Below are positions 8,201 through 16,910 of a DNA stretch of 41,761 nt, piece after piece (positions within the stretch are counted from its first letter, which is position 1; the number at the start of each line of letters is the position of its first letter). A program made the translations under genes and the position numbers. This DNA comes from SHZL01 sp031362985 (GTDB taxonomy: Bacteria > Pseudomonadota > Gammaproteobacteria > Xanthomonadales > SZUA-36): the NCBI GenBank assembly GCA_031362985.1, contig JANLTO010000141.1, positions 1-41,761 on the forward strand, written 5' to 3'. Under the pieces are notes generated by a model. That model saw nothing but the letters and a program-made list of their open reading frames with translations. It did no database searches and had not been told where the DNA came from.

Positions 8201-11200
8201 TTATTGCTCCGCCATACTGCTGCGGAGCGGGCGCACCGTTAACAGGCGGCGCTGAATTTGCTCAAAACTGACCCGGGCTTCCGGGTCCAGCACTTCGATA
8301 TCATCCCCCTGGATGCGCGCCAATGGGACGCCGTCCCGTAACAATATTCGATGCCCGTTGAGTGCCGCTGTCCTGACGCCGGGCGTGATGATGCCACCCA
8401 GGTTGAGCGGATCAGCCGCACTGATAGCAGCCAATTGCTGCTGTTCAGCGGCGTGCCCATGGCGCTGCAGTAGGCCTACCGCTTCGGCCAGCGCGAACTG
8501 TTCGCCAGAAAATCCATCCACGAATCGCCCGCCCAGCACTTCCCCGCGATCTTCCATGCGCCGCAGATATTTCAGCACATGGCGCCATGGCGGCAGCAGC
8601 GATTCGCGTTCGAGCACCACCCGGAATACCACGCCGTAGCGCCGCAACAGGGCGGAACACATCGTTTCCATATCGCCCTGGCCGGGCAATGTGGCCTGTT
8701 CCTGTGACAGCCTGACAGCGCTCCAGCGGCCCAGCATATCCACACCGGCTGCGCTGCCGCGACGCTTACTGGCGTTCAGCTGCCGCCGCCGGATCGTTTC
8801 CGGCCGTATCAGCCAGCGCAGGGCTGAAAACGCATCTGCGGTAATCAAGCCGCGTGCCACCAGCGTTCCCAGGGCCTGCTCCAGCTGCGGACGCAACAGC
8901 CCGGCTTTATGCTGTAAATCATCAGCAAACATAGCGCCTTCCGTGCGCAGCAGGTCGAGCAGGCACTGGCTGACGGCAGGCAATTCTTCGGCGCACGCTA
9001 CTCCGCCCTGTTGCCAACTGGCAATGGACTTGCGTGGCACCAGGCATATTGGCGAAGCAGCAACGACCTGCTGCCGGGCTTCCGCGCCCGGCGCCGGCCT
9101 GAACCAGCTGAGCTGCCCGTTAAGAATGAGTTGATCCAGCGCCGCGGGGGTGTAATCGCGGCAGCGCGCTTGCAGCAAAGCGGGCTCCCAGGCAGCCAGT
9201 GGCGCCGCCCAGCCCTCCAGTTGTGATAATGCGGCGGCAAGATCGGTCCCTGGAGCATCCAGGCCATGCCATGCAACCAGGAAGCGCATAAAAGCCGCAG
9301 GCGGAACCGGCTTGCCCGCATGACGCCGCCGTTCGCGACTGTACCGGTGAATCCGCGCGAGCAAGCGGCGCTCGCACCAGGGACCGGCCGGACCGGAGTC
9401 CAGATACTGCCTTGGCACCTGGCCTGGGACCTCACCCGAGTCCTGGTCTGCAACCTGACCTGAGTTGCGGCTAGTGGCCGCAGCGGTCATGCGAATGACA
9501 AAGCCTTCGTTTTGTAGCGCAGACAGCGCGTAGGCGATTTCGGGCTGCGGCTGATCAAAGTCAGCGGCGAGGCGCTCCCGCGTTACCGGGCCCAGCGCGG
9601 ACAAGCGGCTGCGCAGGAGTTCAACCAGGGCTTGCTTGCGGCTGAGCGAGCCAGCGGAGCGCCACTGTGTACCGGGATCGGGGTGCAGCGAGCACTGACT
9701 TGTAACTGCCAGGAATTCGCCCAGCCGCTCGGTGGCCACCCACCACTGCCGGCCGGTGATGGCCTTGACACAAACCACCCTGAATTCTTCAGTCAAGGCC
9801 TTGAACCAGTGGCCCCAGAGCGCAGCATCACCCCCCAGACGGCTACTGCCCCCCCCGCCAGTGGCCCCGGTGCTGGCGCAACCGGTGGTGAATTCCTCTT
9901 GTGTCAGGAAGCCAATTTGCAGCAAGCCATCGTGCAGTTCATCCGGGTTACGTGGCGCAATCCAGCATTCTGCCTGCACCTGCTCTATGGCTGGCACACT
10001 GATGATGGTGAGCAGGGCAGCATCGTCGAGGTCCCGCGGGTTTTGGCTGATCGCCCGGGTACGCCGGTTCTCCGCATCCCCGTCATCCAGGAAGGCATAG
10101 GGTCGCGCATTGATGATCTCGGCGGACAAGGGTGAAGGTGCATTCAGGTCCATGCTGCGTAACTCAATCTCCCCGCGTTCCAACTGCAACAGGACTCGCT
10201 CCAGGCCGCTGATGTCCATGGTTTCATTGAGGCAATCGTTGATGGTTTGCTGCACCAGCGGGTGATCGGGGATTTCACGTTCGCCGCGGATATTTTCCAG
10301 GCAGGCCAGCTGGTCTGGAAAGACCACTGCGACGAGGTCCTCAGCCTGGTTGCGCTGCCACTGCGGCGGCAGTTTCTTGCCGTTGCGCATGCGCTGAACA
10401 GCCAGTGCAATGGTGGCATTCCAGCGCCAGCGCACGCCAAACATGGGCGCATCCAGCAGGGCCTGGATCACTACCTGGCGCACGCTGCTGGAATTAAGAA
10501 ACGATGCTATGGATGCGTGATCAAAACTGTGTGTTTCACCGAGGGAAAGGATCAGGCAGTCTTCCAGTGCTGCAGCTTGTAGTTCAAAATTAAAGTGGCG
10601 GCAAAACCGCTTGCGCAACGCCAGGCCCCAGGCACGCATGATGCGCGACCCCAGCGGTGCATGAATGACCAGGTGCATATCGCCGGTGTCATCGAAAAAA
10701 CGTTCCAGCACCATTTGTTGCCGGGTGGGAATACAGCCCAGTGCGTCCAGTACAGCACCCAGGTAAGCCACCAGCTGCTGGGCTACAGCCAGGCTGAAAC
10801 CCTGGTGCTGCAGTTGCTGTTCCGCCGCTGCCCTGGAACCGGCACGCAATTGCTCTTGCAGGTTCTGACACAAGGCTGATACCGCGTTCGACAGTTCTTC
10901 GCTGCGGCCTGGGGCATCGCCCAGCCAGAACGGAATCGTTGGCGGCTGGCCGTGGGCATCATCGACCAGCACCCTGCCCTGCTCCACCTTAAGGATGCGA
11001 TAGCTGGTATTTCCCAATTGGAAAATGTCTCCAGGAATGCTTTCAAAAGCGAAGTCTTCATGCAGGGTTCCAACCCGGTAACCCTGTGGCTGCATTATTA
11101 CCTCGTAATCAAACTGATCAGGTATGGCACCGCCGTTTTGCAATGCGGTCAGGCGCGCCACGGGCCTGGCTCGCAGACGCCCGTTGATTGCATCGTGGTG

Positions 11201-12583
11201 TACATAGGCGGCACGGCGCCCCCTGCGGGTGGCATATCCCGTGGCCAGCATGTCCAGCACCTGGTCAAACTGCGTACGCTCCAGCCCTTGGTAGGGCCAT
11301 GCGCTTCGCACCACGGCAAACAGGTCGTTTGTGGCCCATTCCCTCGCACTGACCTCCGCTACCACGTGCTGCGACAAGACATCCAGGGGCGCCAGGGGAA
11401 CGACAATCGTGTCCAGCAAGCCATCGCTCACCGCCTGCAGCAGGGCAACGCACTCCACCAGGTCATCACGGGTCAAAGGGAACAAACGCCCTTTGGGGGT
11501 TGCACCGATGCTGTGTCCGGCTCGTCCAACCCGTTGGATGAAAGCGGAAATACTGCCCGGCGAACCCAATTGGCAGACCAGGTCAACGTGACCAATATCG
11601 ATGCCCAACTCCAGTGAGGCAGTGGCCACCAATGCACGCAACCGGCCGGCTTTCAACGCCTGCTCCGCCTCCAGCCGGTGTTCGCGCGACAGGCTGCCGT
11701 GGTGGGCAGTAACGGCATCTTCGCCAAGGCGCTCTGCCAGATGGCGTGCGAGGCGCTCTGCCAGGCGCCGCGTATTGACAAAAATCAGCGTGGTGCGGTG
11801 GGATTCCACCAGGTTTTGCAGGCGGTCGTAAATTTCCTCCCAAACTTCATTCGCCATGACGGGTGACAGGGGTGATGCAGGCATTTCGATTTGCACATCG
11901 CGGTCGCGTTGATGGCCGCTATCAACGACGGCGCACGGCAGCCCACCCGTGAGGAAGTTGGCAATCAATTCAATGGGCTTGAGCGTGGCGGACAAGCCTA
12001 TTCTGCGCGCACGCAGCGGCAACAGGGCGTCGAGGCGTGCGAGCGACAGCGCGAGGTGACAGCCGCGCTTGCTGGCAGCAACTGCGTGGATTTCATCCAC
12101 GATCACATCGCGCACGGTGGACAGCATGGCGCGGCCGGAAGCAGATGTAAGCAGCAGATACAGCGACTCCGGCGTAGTGACCAGGATGTGCGGAGGATGG
12201 CGGCGCATCTGTTCCCGCTCTCCGGGCGAGGTATCGCCAGTGCGCACCACCACACGAATCCCGGAAAGAGACTCACCTTGTTGATCCAGCCAGGCGTCTA
12301 TGCCGCTAAGCGGCAGCCGCAGGTTTTTCTCAATATCATTAGACAGGGCCTTGAGGGGCGAGATGTATAGCACCTGCACGCCATCGGGCAAGGCCGAGAA
12401 GCGACTTTGCACCACCAACTCATCAATGGCGCAAAGGAATGCTGCAAAGGTCTTGCCGCTGCCGGTGGGCGCTGCAACCAGTACATCGCGCTGAGAGCGT
12501 ATCTCTGCCCAGGCCGCAGCCTGTACCGCAGTTGCAGCGGGAAATTCAGAGTCGAACCAGGACTGGACGGCGGGATGAAACAT
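8201..12583 (-). CDS. lhr: Large ATP-dependent helicase Lhr
   Basis: The 1460-residue product is a superfamily 2 helicase of the long Lhr type (E. coli Lhr about 1538). Motif I is APTGSGKT (38-45), motif II DEIH (163-166), motif III LSATLKP, and motif VI is QRVGRAGHS. The Lhr-specific winged-helix and beta-sheet core follows, and then a long C-terminal extension with further winged-helix-like segments. Lhr-Core proteins unwind with 3'-to-5' polarity and are linked to DNA repair, although the cellular role is poorly defined. Two low-complexity stretches occur in the second half, one glycine-rich (TGATGGGGSS) and one of repeated GQV/SGE/PGQ units. The ATG has no clear Shine-Dalgarno sequence. 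It converges on acnA with a 13-base gap. Confidence 0.95.
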   Translation of the reverse strand: MFHPAVQSWFDSEFPAATAVQAAAWAEIRSQRDVLVAAPTGSGKTFAAFLCAIDELVVQSRFSALPDGVQVLYISPLKALSNDIEKNLRLPLSGIDAWLDQQGESLSGIRVVVRTGDTSPGEREQMRRHPPHILVTTPESLYLLLTSASGRAMLSTVRDVIVDEIHAVAASKRGCHLALSLARLDALLPLRARRIGLSATLKPIELIANFLTGGLPCAVVDSGHQRDRDVQIEMPASPLSPVMANEVWEEIYDRLQNLVESHRTTLIFVNTRRLAERLARHLAERLGEDAVTAHHGSLSREHRLEAEQALKAGRLRALVATASLELGIDIGHVDLVCQLGSPGSISAFIQRVGRAGHSIGATPKGRLFPLTRDDLVECVALLQAVSDGLLDTIVVPLAPLDVLSQHVVAEVSAREWATNDLFAVVRSAWPYQGLERTQFDQVLDMLATGYATRRGRRAAYVHHDAINGRLRARPVARLTALQNGGAIPDQFDYEVIMQPQGYRVGTLHEDFAFESIPGDIFQLGNTSYRILKVEQGRVLVDDAHGQPPTIPFWLGDAPGRSEELSNAVSALCQNLQEQLRAGSRAAAEQQLQHQGFSLAVAQQLVAYLGAVLDALGCIPTRQQMVLERFFDDTGDMHLVIHAPLGSRIMRAWGLALRKRFCRHFNFELQAAALEDCLILSLGETHSFDHASIASFLNSSSVRQVVIQALLDAPMFGVRWRWNATIALAVQRMRNGKKLPPQWQRNQAEDLVAVVFPDQLACLENIRGEREIPDHPLVQQTINDCLNETMDISGLERVLLQLERGEIELRSMDLNAPSPLSAEIINARPYAFLDDGDAENRRTRAISQNPRDLDDAALLTIISVPAIEQVQAECWIAPRNPDELHDGLLQIGFLTQEEFTTGCASTGATGGGGSSRLGGDAALWGHWFKALTEEFRVVCVKAITGRQWWVATERLGEFLAVTSQCSLHPDPGTQWRSAGSLSRKQALVELLRSRLSALGPVTRERLAADFDQPQPEIAYALSALQNEGFVIRMTAAATSRNSGQVADQDSGEVPGQVPRQYLDSGPAGPWCERRLLARIHRYSRERRRHAGKPVPPAAFMRFLVAWHGLDAPGTDLAAALSQLEGWAAPLAAWEPALLQARCRDYTPAALDQLILNGQLSWFRPAPGAEARQQVVAASPICLVPRKSIASWQQGGVACAEELPAVSQCLLDLLRTEGAMFADDLQHKAGLLRPQLEQALGTLVARGLITADAFSALRWLIRPETIRRRQLNASKRRGSAAGVDMLGRWSAVRLSQEQATLPGQGDMETMCSALLRRYGVVFRVVLERESLLPPWRHVLKYLRRMEDRGEVLGGRFVDGFSGEQFALAEAVGLLQRHGHAAEQQQLAAISAADPLNLGGIITPGVRTAALNGHRILLRDGVPLARIQGDDIEVLDPEARVSFEQIQRRLLTVRPLRSSMAEQ

Positions 12584-12651
12584 GATGCTATTTTAACTCA
12601 CCGATTCTCAAAAATTGCGAATCAGCCCATCTGGTTCATTAGTGCCCCGGT

Positions 12652-13134
12652 TCAATCGTGCCCTGGCTCGATGGCGACCGGCCTCCAGGTCGCCGTATGC
12701 AGTAGCCATTCCCCGTCCACCTGCCGCCAGCTAGTAACCACTTCAAGCAGCTGCCCATTGTCCGGAAGCCAGCCTGCGCCACCGGTCAAAAGGACATTGA
12801 AACGGGCTTCAGCTTCACCGGGATTCCTCGTTGTTACCTGAATTGGCAACAATTGCACGTGCACGCGTTCTTGCCGATGCAGCTGGTAGAGGACCAGGGC
12901 ATTGAGCTGGTCGCGCGTCGTTACCGCATCCTGACCACTGAAATCCTGATCAACATGGGCAATAAACGGGCGACGCTCACCGGCCTCAATGCTAGCCTCC
13001 ATGTCCCGGATCACCCCAATGACCTGCTGTTCCACCGACCAGGGCTGACTGCAGGAAGTTGCCGCGCAGGTCACAGCAAGCAGCCCGAGCAGCCCCGCGA
13101 TGAATCTTTTTCCGCCAGTAGCTTTACGTGGCAT
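12652..13134 (-). CDS. NTF2-like putative lipoprotein
   Basis: The 160-residue product has a basic N-terminus, a hydrophobic stretch at about 11-26 and Cys28 in AATSC, so a lipoprotein signal peptide is possible, though the lipobox is not classical. The remainder looks like a single NTF2/SnoaL-type cone fold. A first helix, VIRDMEASIEAGERRPFIAH, is followed by a FSGQDAVTTRDQL turn, and the final strands include VVTSWRQVDGEWLLHTATW. The fold is inferred from this pattern. The ATG at 13134 follows GGAAAG, and the first 11 bases overlap the end of the upstream GCS2-CBS gene, implying co-translation. The function is unknown. A start at 13188 would add 18 residues and bury the signal peptide. Confidence 0.75.
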   Translation of the reverse strand: MPRKATGGKRFIAGLLGLLAVTCAATSCSQPWSVEQQVIGVIRDMEASIEAGERRPFIAHVDQDFSGQDAVTTRDQLNALVLYQLHRQERVHVQLLPIQVTTRNPGEAEARFNVLLTGGAGWLPDNGQLLEVVTSWRQVDGEWLLHTATWRPVAIEPGHD

Positions 13135-15046
13135 TGCTTTCCGTGAGATAGGCTTCCAGCAAGTGAGACGACACAACGATGAGATCATGCTCGGTCACCA
13201 GTCCAAGCAACTTGCCATCCCGGGTCACGGGCAAACAGGCCAATTGCTGCTCACGCATCAGGCGACTGGCCTCAACAGTGGTCGTTTCCGGGGCGACCGT
13301 TAGCGGCTTCGGGTCCATGATTTCACCCACCGTGACTTGCCGGGCGCTGGCAACACCACCATTAGCCATGAGTCGCAGCAGAGCCCTGTGCGAGACCAGG
13401 CCAATGAGCTGACCGGAGTCATCCTCGACCGGGATATGCCTGACATGACGCCAGTCCATGAGGGTGGCAACGAAATCCACGATATCGTCCGGGCGCACAG
13501 TAAACAGGTCGGTGGTCATGAATTGGCTGACGTGGCGATAACTCTCCCGCCAGTCTTCGTCGACGGAAAATTCCGCCAGGGTCCACTCGCTCACTGGTTG
13601 GCCCGTGGATTGTTGCTTGACCATGCTGCCTACCAGGTTACGGAATTGCTGGTCCGGAGTGCCCTGGTTGTGCATGTTCTCCAGTGATTCCAGGGTCCAG
13701 CGCGAACCGGTACGGCGCTTGTTGACGCGCTGTTCGAGCACACCGAGGTAACGGTCTATGTCATCCCGGTCTATGTTCAATTCCTGCAAACCTTCCCGCG
13801 CCAGTGGCAATAACTGGCTTTCGATCAGCTGTTGGGCCGGCAGATAGCTGTCACCAAACCAGTTCAACTGGGCACGAATGCCCTCGCGGGCGGCAGCCAG
13901 AAAGTTTGTTTTAACATCCTCGAAGCGCAACTTGGTGCGTATATCCGGGTGGAGCCTGGACATACCCACCATCATGCCAAAGAAAAAAGCTGCATTGGCC
14001 ATTTCGTCCAGCACGGTCGGTCCTGAAGGAATGACCCGGTTCTCAATGCGCAGGTGGGCAATGTTGTTACTGACGCCGTAGCAGGGGCGGTTCCAGCGGT
14101 ATACCGTACCGTTGTGCAGGCGCAGGGCGTTAAGGTTTGGAATCTCCCCTCGTTCCAGCATGGCCATGGGATCGGCCTCGGTTTCGGTGGTGAGTACAAT
14201 GCGGTTGCGCGCAATGTCCTCCTTGAATATCTCGGTCACGCACTGATCAATCCAGCGGTCGCCAAAATGCACCCGCGGCTGTTGTCCCCGGGCCTGGTGA
14301 ACCGTGGAGCGGGTGTCGGTTGACTCCTCAAACACGGCAATCCGGGTTTCATGCCACAGCCGCCGGCCCAACAGCAAAGGTGAATTGCTTGAGGCGGCCA
14401 GCAAAGGCGCAGTGACCACCTGGGCAATATTGTACGCGCGGGCAAACTCTTCCGGACCGACCTGCAGGTGTACCTGGAAACTGGTATTGCATGCTTCCAG
14501 CATCACGCTATTGTGCTTGATTGCGAGCTGATCTATACCATTAATAACGAGACGGAAGTCCTCGCCACGCAGGGCCCGCATGGCGTCGTTGAGCGCCTTG
14601 TAGCGTTCCAGCGGGACCATGGAATCCAGACCGAGGTTTTCCAGCCGCAGGCTGGGAAGAATACCGACCAGGGCGATGTCGCAGTCCAGCTTTTGCGCGG
14701 CGCTTTGCGCGCGGCGATACACTTCCTCCAGTTCTTCTTCCATGCGCCGCAGGCAGTCACCCCGCAACTCGCGTGGTGCCAGGTTGGCTTCCAGGTTAAA
14801 CAAGCCCAGTTCATGGGTGAAGCGTTGGTCATTGATGAGCTGAAGAATTTCGCTGGCTTTGCACGCGGGCCCGTAGGCCCGGTCAACGATGAACATTTCC
14901 TGTTCTGCGCCAATGCGTCGAACTCCGCTCTCAATTCTGCCGGTGGACAGCATATGTTCCAGCACCCGGACTTCGTTGAGCAGAGACAGCATGAACGCCT
15001 GGTGGCTGCGCCCCTCGTGATCCTTTTTGACGTGTTGCTCACCCAT
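13124..15046 (-). CDS. Glutamate-cysteine ligase family (GCS2) protein with C-terminal CBS pair
   Basis: The 640-residue product begins with a GCS2-type ATP-grasp-like ligase region of about 430 residues. Visible signatures are GAEQE at 46-50, GLFNLEANLAP, VMLEACNTSFQVHLQV and IENRVIPSGPT. Two CBS motifs follow at about 519-575 (FMTTDLFTVRPDD, RHIPVEDDSGQLIGLV) and 586-635 (MDPKPLTVAPETTTVE, LGLVTEHDL). GCS2 enzymes join glutamate to an amine, often cysteine; CBS pairs commonly bind AMP, ATP or related ligands. The real substrate cannot be read from sequence, so glutathione synthesis is only one option. The ATG at 15046 is chosen because the residues before it, read from 15187, are hydrophobic and unlike the family. 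The 3' end overlaps the NTF2-like gene by 11 bases. Confidence 0.85.
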   Translation of the reverse strand: MGEQHVKKDHEGRSHQAFMLSLLNEVRVLEHMLSTGRIESGVRRIGAEQEMFIVDRAYGPACKASEILQLINDQRFTHELGLFNLEANLAPRELRGDCLRRMEEELEEVYRRAQSAAQKLDCDIALVGILPSLRLENLGLDSMVPLERYKALNDAMRALRGEDFRLVINGIDQLAIKHNSVMLEACNTSFQVHLQVGPEEFARAYNIAQVVTAPLLAASSNSPLLLGRRLWHETRIAVFEESTDTRSTVHQARGQQPRVHFGDRWIDQCVTEIFKEDIARNRIVLTTETEADPMAMLERGEIPNLNALRLHNGTVYRWNRPCYGVSNNIAHLRIENRVIPSGPTVLDEMANAAFFFGMMVGMSRLHPDIRTKLRFEDVKTNFLAAAREGIRAQLNWFGDSYLPAQQLIESQLLPLAREGLQELNIDRDDIDRYLGVLEQRVNKRRTGSRWTLESLENMHNQGTPDQQFRNLVGSMVKQQSTGQPVSEWTLAEFSVDEDWRESYRHVSQFMTTDLFTVRPDDIVDFVATLMDWRHVRHIPVEDDSGQLIGLVSHRALLRLMANGGVASARQVTVGEIMDPKPLTVAPETTTVEASRLMREQQLACLPVTRDGKLLGLVTEHDLIVVSSHLLEAYLTESNAT

Positions 15047-15246
15047 GAAAAGCCAATCCAGTGTGAAATGAAGGCAGTGTGAAAAGAAACAGAATATGCG
15101 GATGATAAACAGGCCGCCGGCAAACTGCCAAACAAAAAGGCATATTCCGGGCCTGTGGCTTGCTGCCACCAAGCCGGTATGGTGCAATGCAGTCGACGAC
15201 CCACAATGCGATCAGACCGCACACATTGGATTCCTGGGGAAGAATT

Positions 15247-16908
15247 GTGACTAAACCATGGCTCGTGAGTTATCCAACCGGGGTGCCGGCCGAAATTGAT
15301 CTTTCGGTTTACGGCTCGATCAATGAAATTTTTTCAGACAGCAGCACCCGGTTTCGCGAGCGCACTGCCTTTACCAACATGGGCACCAGCATTACCTACG
15401 GTGAGTTGGATCAGGCGGTCACACAGTTCGCCGTATGGCTACAGCACAAGGGTTTGAAGCCGGGCGATCGCCTGGCCCTGATGATGCCGAATATCCTGCA
15501 GTACCCGGTGGCTCTGTTTGGTGCCCTGCGCGCCGGTTTGGTGGTAGTCAATACCAACCCGCTATACACCGCACGCGAACTTAAACACCAGTTGATTGAC
15601 TCAGGCGCCCGCGCCATCGTGGTTGTGGAAAACGTCGCCCATGTGCTGCAGGAGGTGCTCGACCAGGTCCCGCTTGAATTTGTAATCACTACCCGGATCG
15701 GTGACCTGCTGAAGTTCCCTAAGAACCTGCTGGTCAACCTGGTGCTTAAATATGTCAGGAAGACCGTACCAGCATGGAAGATTCCCGGTGCGATTTCCAT
15801 GCGCGAGGTTCTTGTCCAGGGAAGAAAACATGCGCTGCAGACAGTCAGCATCGGCTTCGAAGACATAGCCTTTCTGCAATACACCGGAGGGACGACAGGG
15901 GTGTCCAAGGGCGCCATGCTTACCCACCGTAACCTCGTGGCTAACATGCTGCAATCCAAAGCCTGGCTGGCGCCGACAGGAATTGGCCAGGACCACGAGA
16001 TCATCATCACCGCTTTGCCGCTCTACCACATCTTTGCGCTAACGGCCAATTGCCTGGTGTTCATGGCATTGGGTGGGACCAACGTGCTCATCACCAACCC
16101 GCGCGACCTGCCCGGTTTCGTGGCCGAGCTCAAAAAGGTCAAGTTCACCCGGCTAACCGGCGTCAACACGCTGTTCAATTCGCTGCTCAACACCCCCGGG
16201 TTTGCTGAGCTGGACTTCTCTTCGCTGAAGGGCACATTGGGTGGCGGAATGGCAGTACAACGAGCCGTGGCGCAGCGCTGGGCTGCAACCACGGGATCGA
16301 CGCTGGTGGAGGCCTACGGCCTGACCGAAACCTCCCCCGCTGCCTGCATCAATCCGGTTGATCTTGCCGAGTACAATGGCTGTATCGGCTTGCCGATCTC
16401 CTCCACGGAATGCGCCATCATGGATGATGCAGGTAGCTTGCTAGCCCAGGGCGAGACCGGTGAACTCGTGGTGCGGGGTCCGCAGGTCATGAAAGGTTAT
16501 TGGCAACGCCCCGAGGAAACGGACAAAGTGCTGGTAGGAGATGGCTGGCTGCGAACCGGTGATATCGCGGTGATGAACTCACAAGGCTATTTCAAAATCG
16601 TCGACCGGAAAAAAGACATGATCCTGGTATCGGGTTTCAACGTCTACCCCAACGAGGTCGAAGATGTTTTTGCACTTCATCCCAAAGTGCTTGAAGTTGC
16701 GGCGGTCGGCATACCTGACGAGAAGTCAGGCGAAGCGGTAAAGCTTTTTGTGGTAGCTAAAGATCCTTCATTAACCGAACGAGAACTGCGTGACCATGCC
16801 GAAAAACAACTCACCGGCTACAAACGTCCGCGTTTCATAGAATTCCGCGATGCCCTGCCCAAGAGCAATGTCGGCAAAATTTTGCGCCGGGAGTTGCGCG
16901 ATAGCTGA
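15247..16908 (+). CDS. fadD: Long-chain-fatty-acid--CoA ligase
   Basis: FadD activates fatty acids to acyl-CoA through an acyl-AMP at the inner membrane, ahead of beta-oxidation. The 553-residue product (E. coli FadD 561) has the AMP-binding P-loop YTGGTTGVSKGAM, the VEAYGLTE motif, and the C-terminal LRTGDIAVMNSQGY and DRKKDMILVSGFNVYPNE motifs. I chose a GTG start at 15247, with GGGGAAG just upstream. Its N-terminus TKPWLVSYPTGVPAEID lines up with the E. coli start KKVWLNRYPADVPTEIN, and E. coli also uses a non-ATG start here. An ATG at 15160 would add 29 residues unlike the family. It ends two bases from the convergent dinB. Confidence 0.95.
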   Translation: MTKPWLVSYPTGVPAEIDLSVYGSINEIFSDSSTRFRERTAFTNMGTSITYGELDQAVTQFAVWLQHKGLKPGDRLALMMPNILQYPVALFGALRAGLVVVNTNPLYTARELKHQLIDSGARAIVVVENVAHVLQEVLDQVPLEFVITTRIGDLLKFPKNLLVNLVLKYVRKTVPAWKIPGAISMREVLVQGRKHALQTVSIGFEDIAFLQYTGGTTGVSKGAMLTHRNLVANMLQSKAWLAPTGIGQDHEIIITALPLYHIFALTANCLVFMALGGTNVLITNPRDLPGFVAELKKVKFTRLTGVNTLFNSLLNTPGFAELDFSSLKGTLGGGMAVQRAVAQRWAATTGSTLVEAYGLTETSPAACINPVDLAEYNGCIGLPISSTECAIMDDAGSLLAQGETGELVVRGPQVMKGYWQRPEETDKVLVGDGWLRTGDIAVMNSQGYFKIVDRKKDMILVSGFNVYPNEVEDVFALHPKVLEVAAVGIPDEKSGEAVKLFVVAKDPSLTERELRDHAEKQLTGYKRPRFIEFRDALPKSNVGKILRRELRDS

Positions 16909-16910
16909 CC

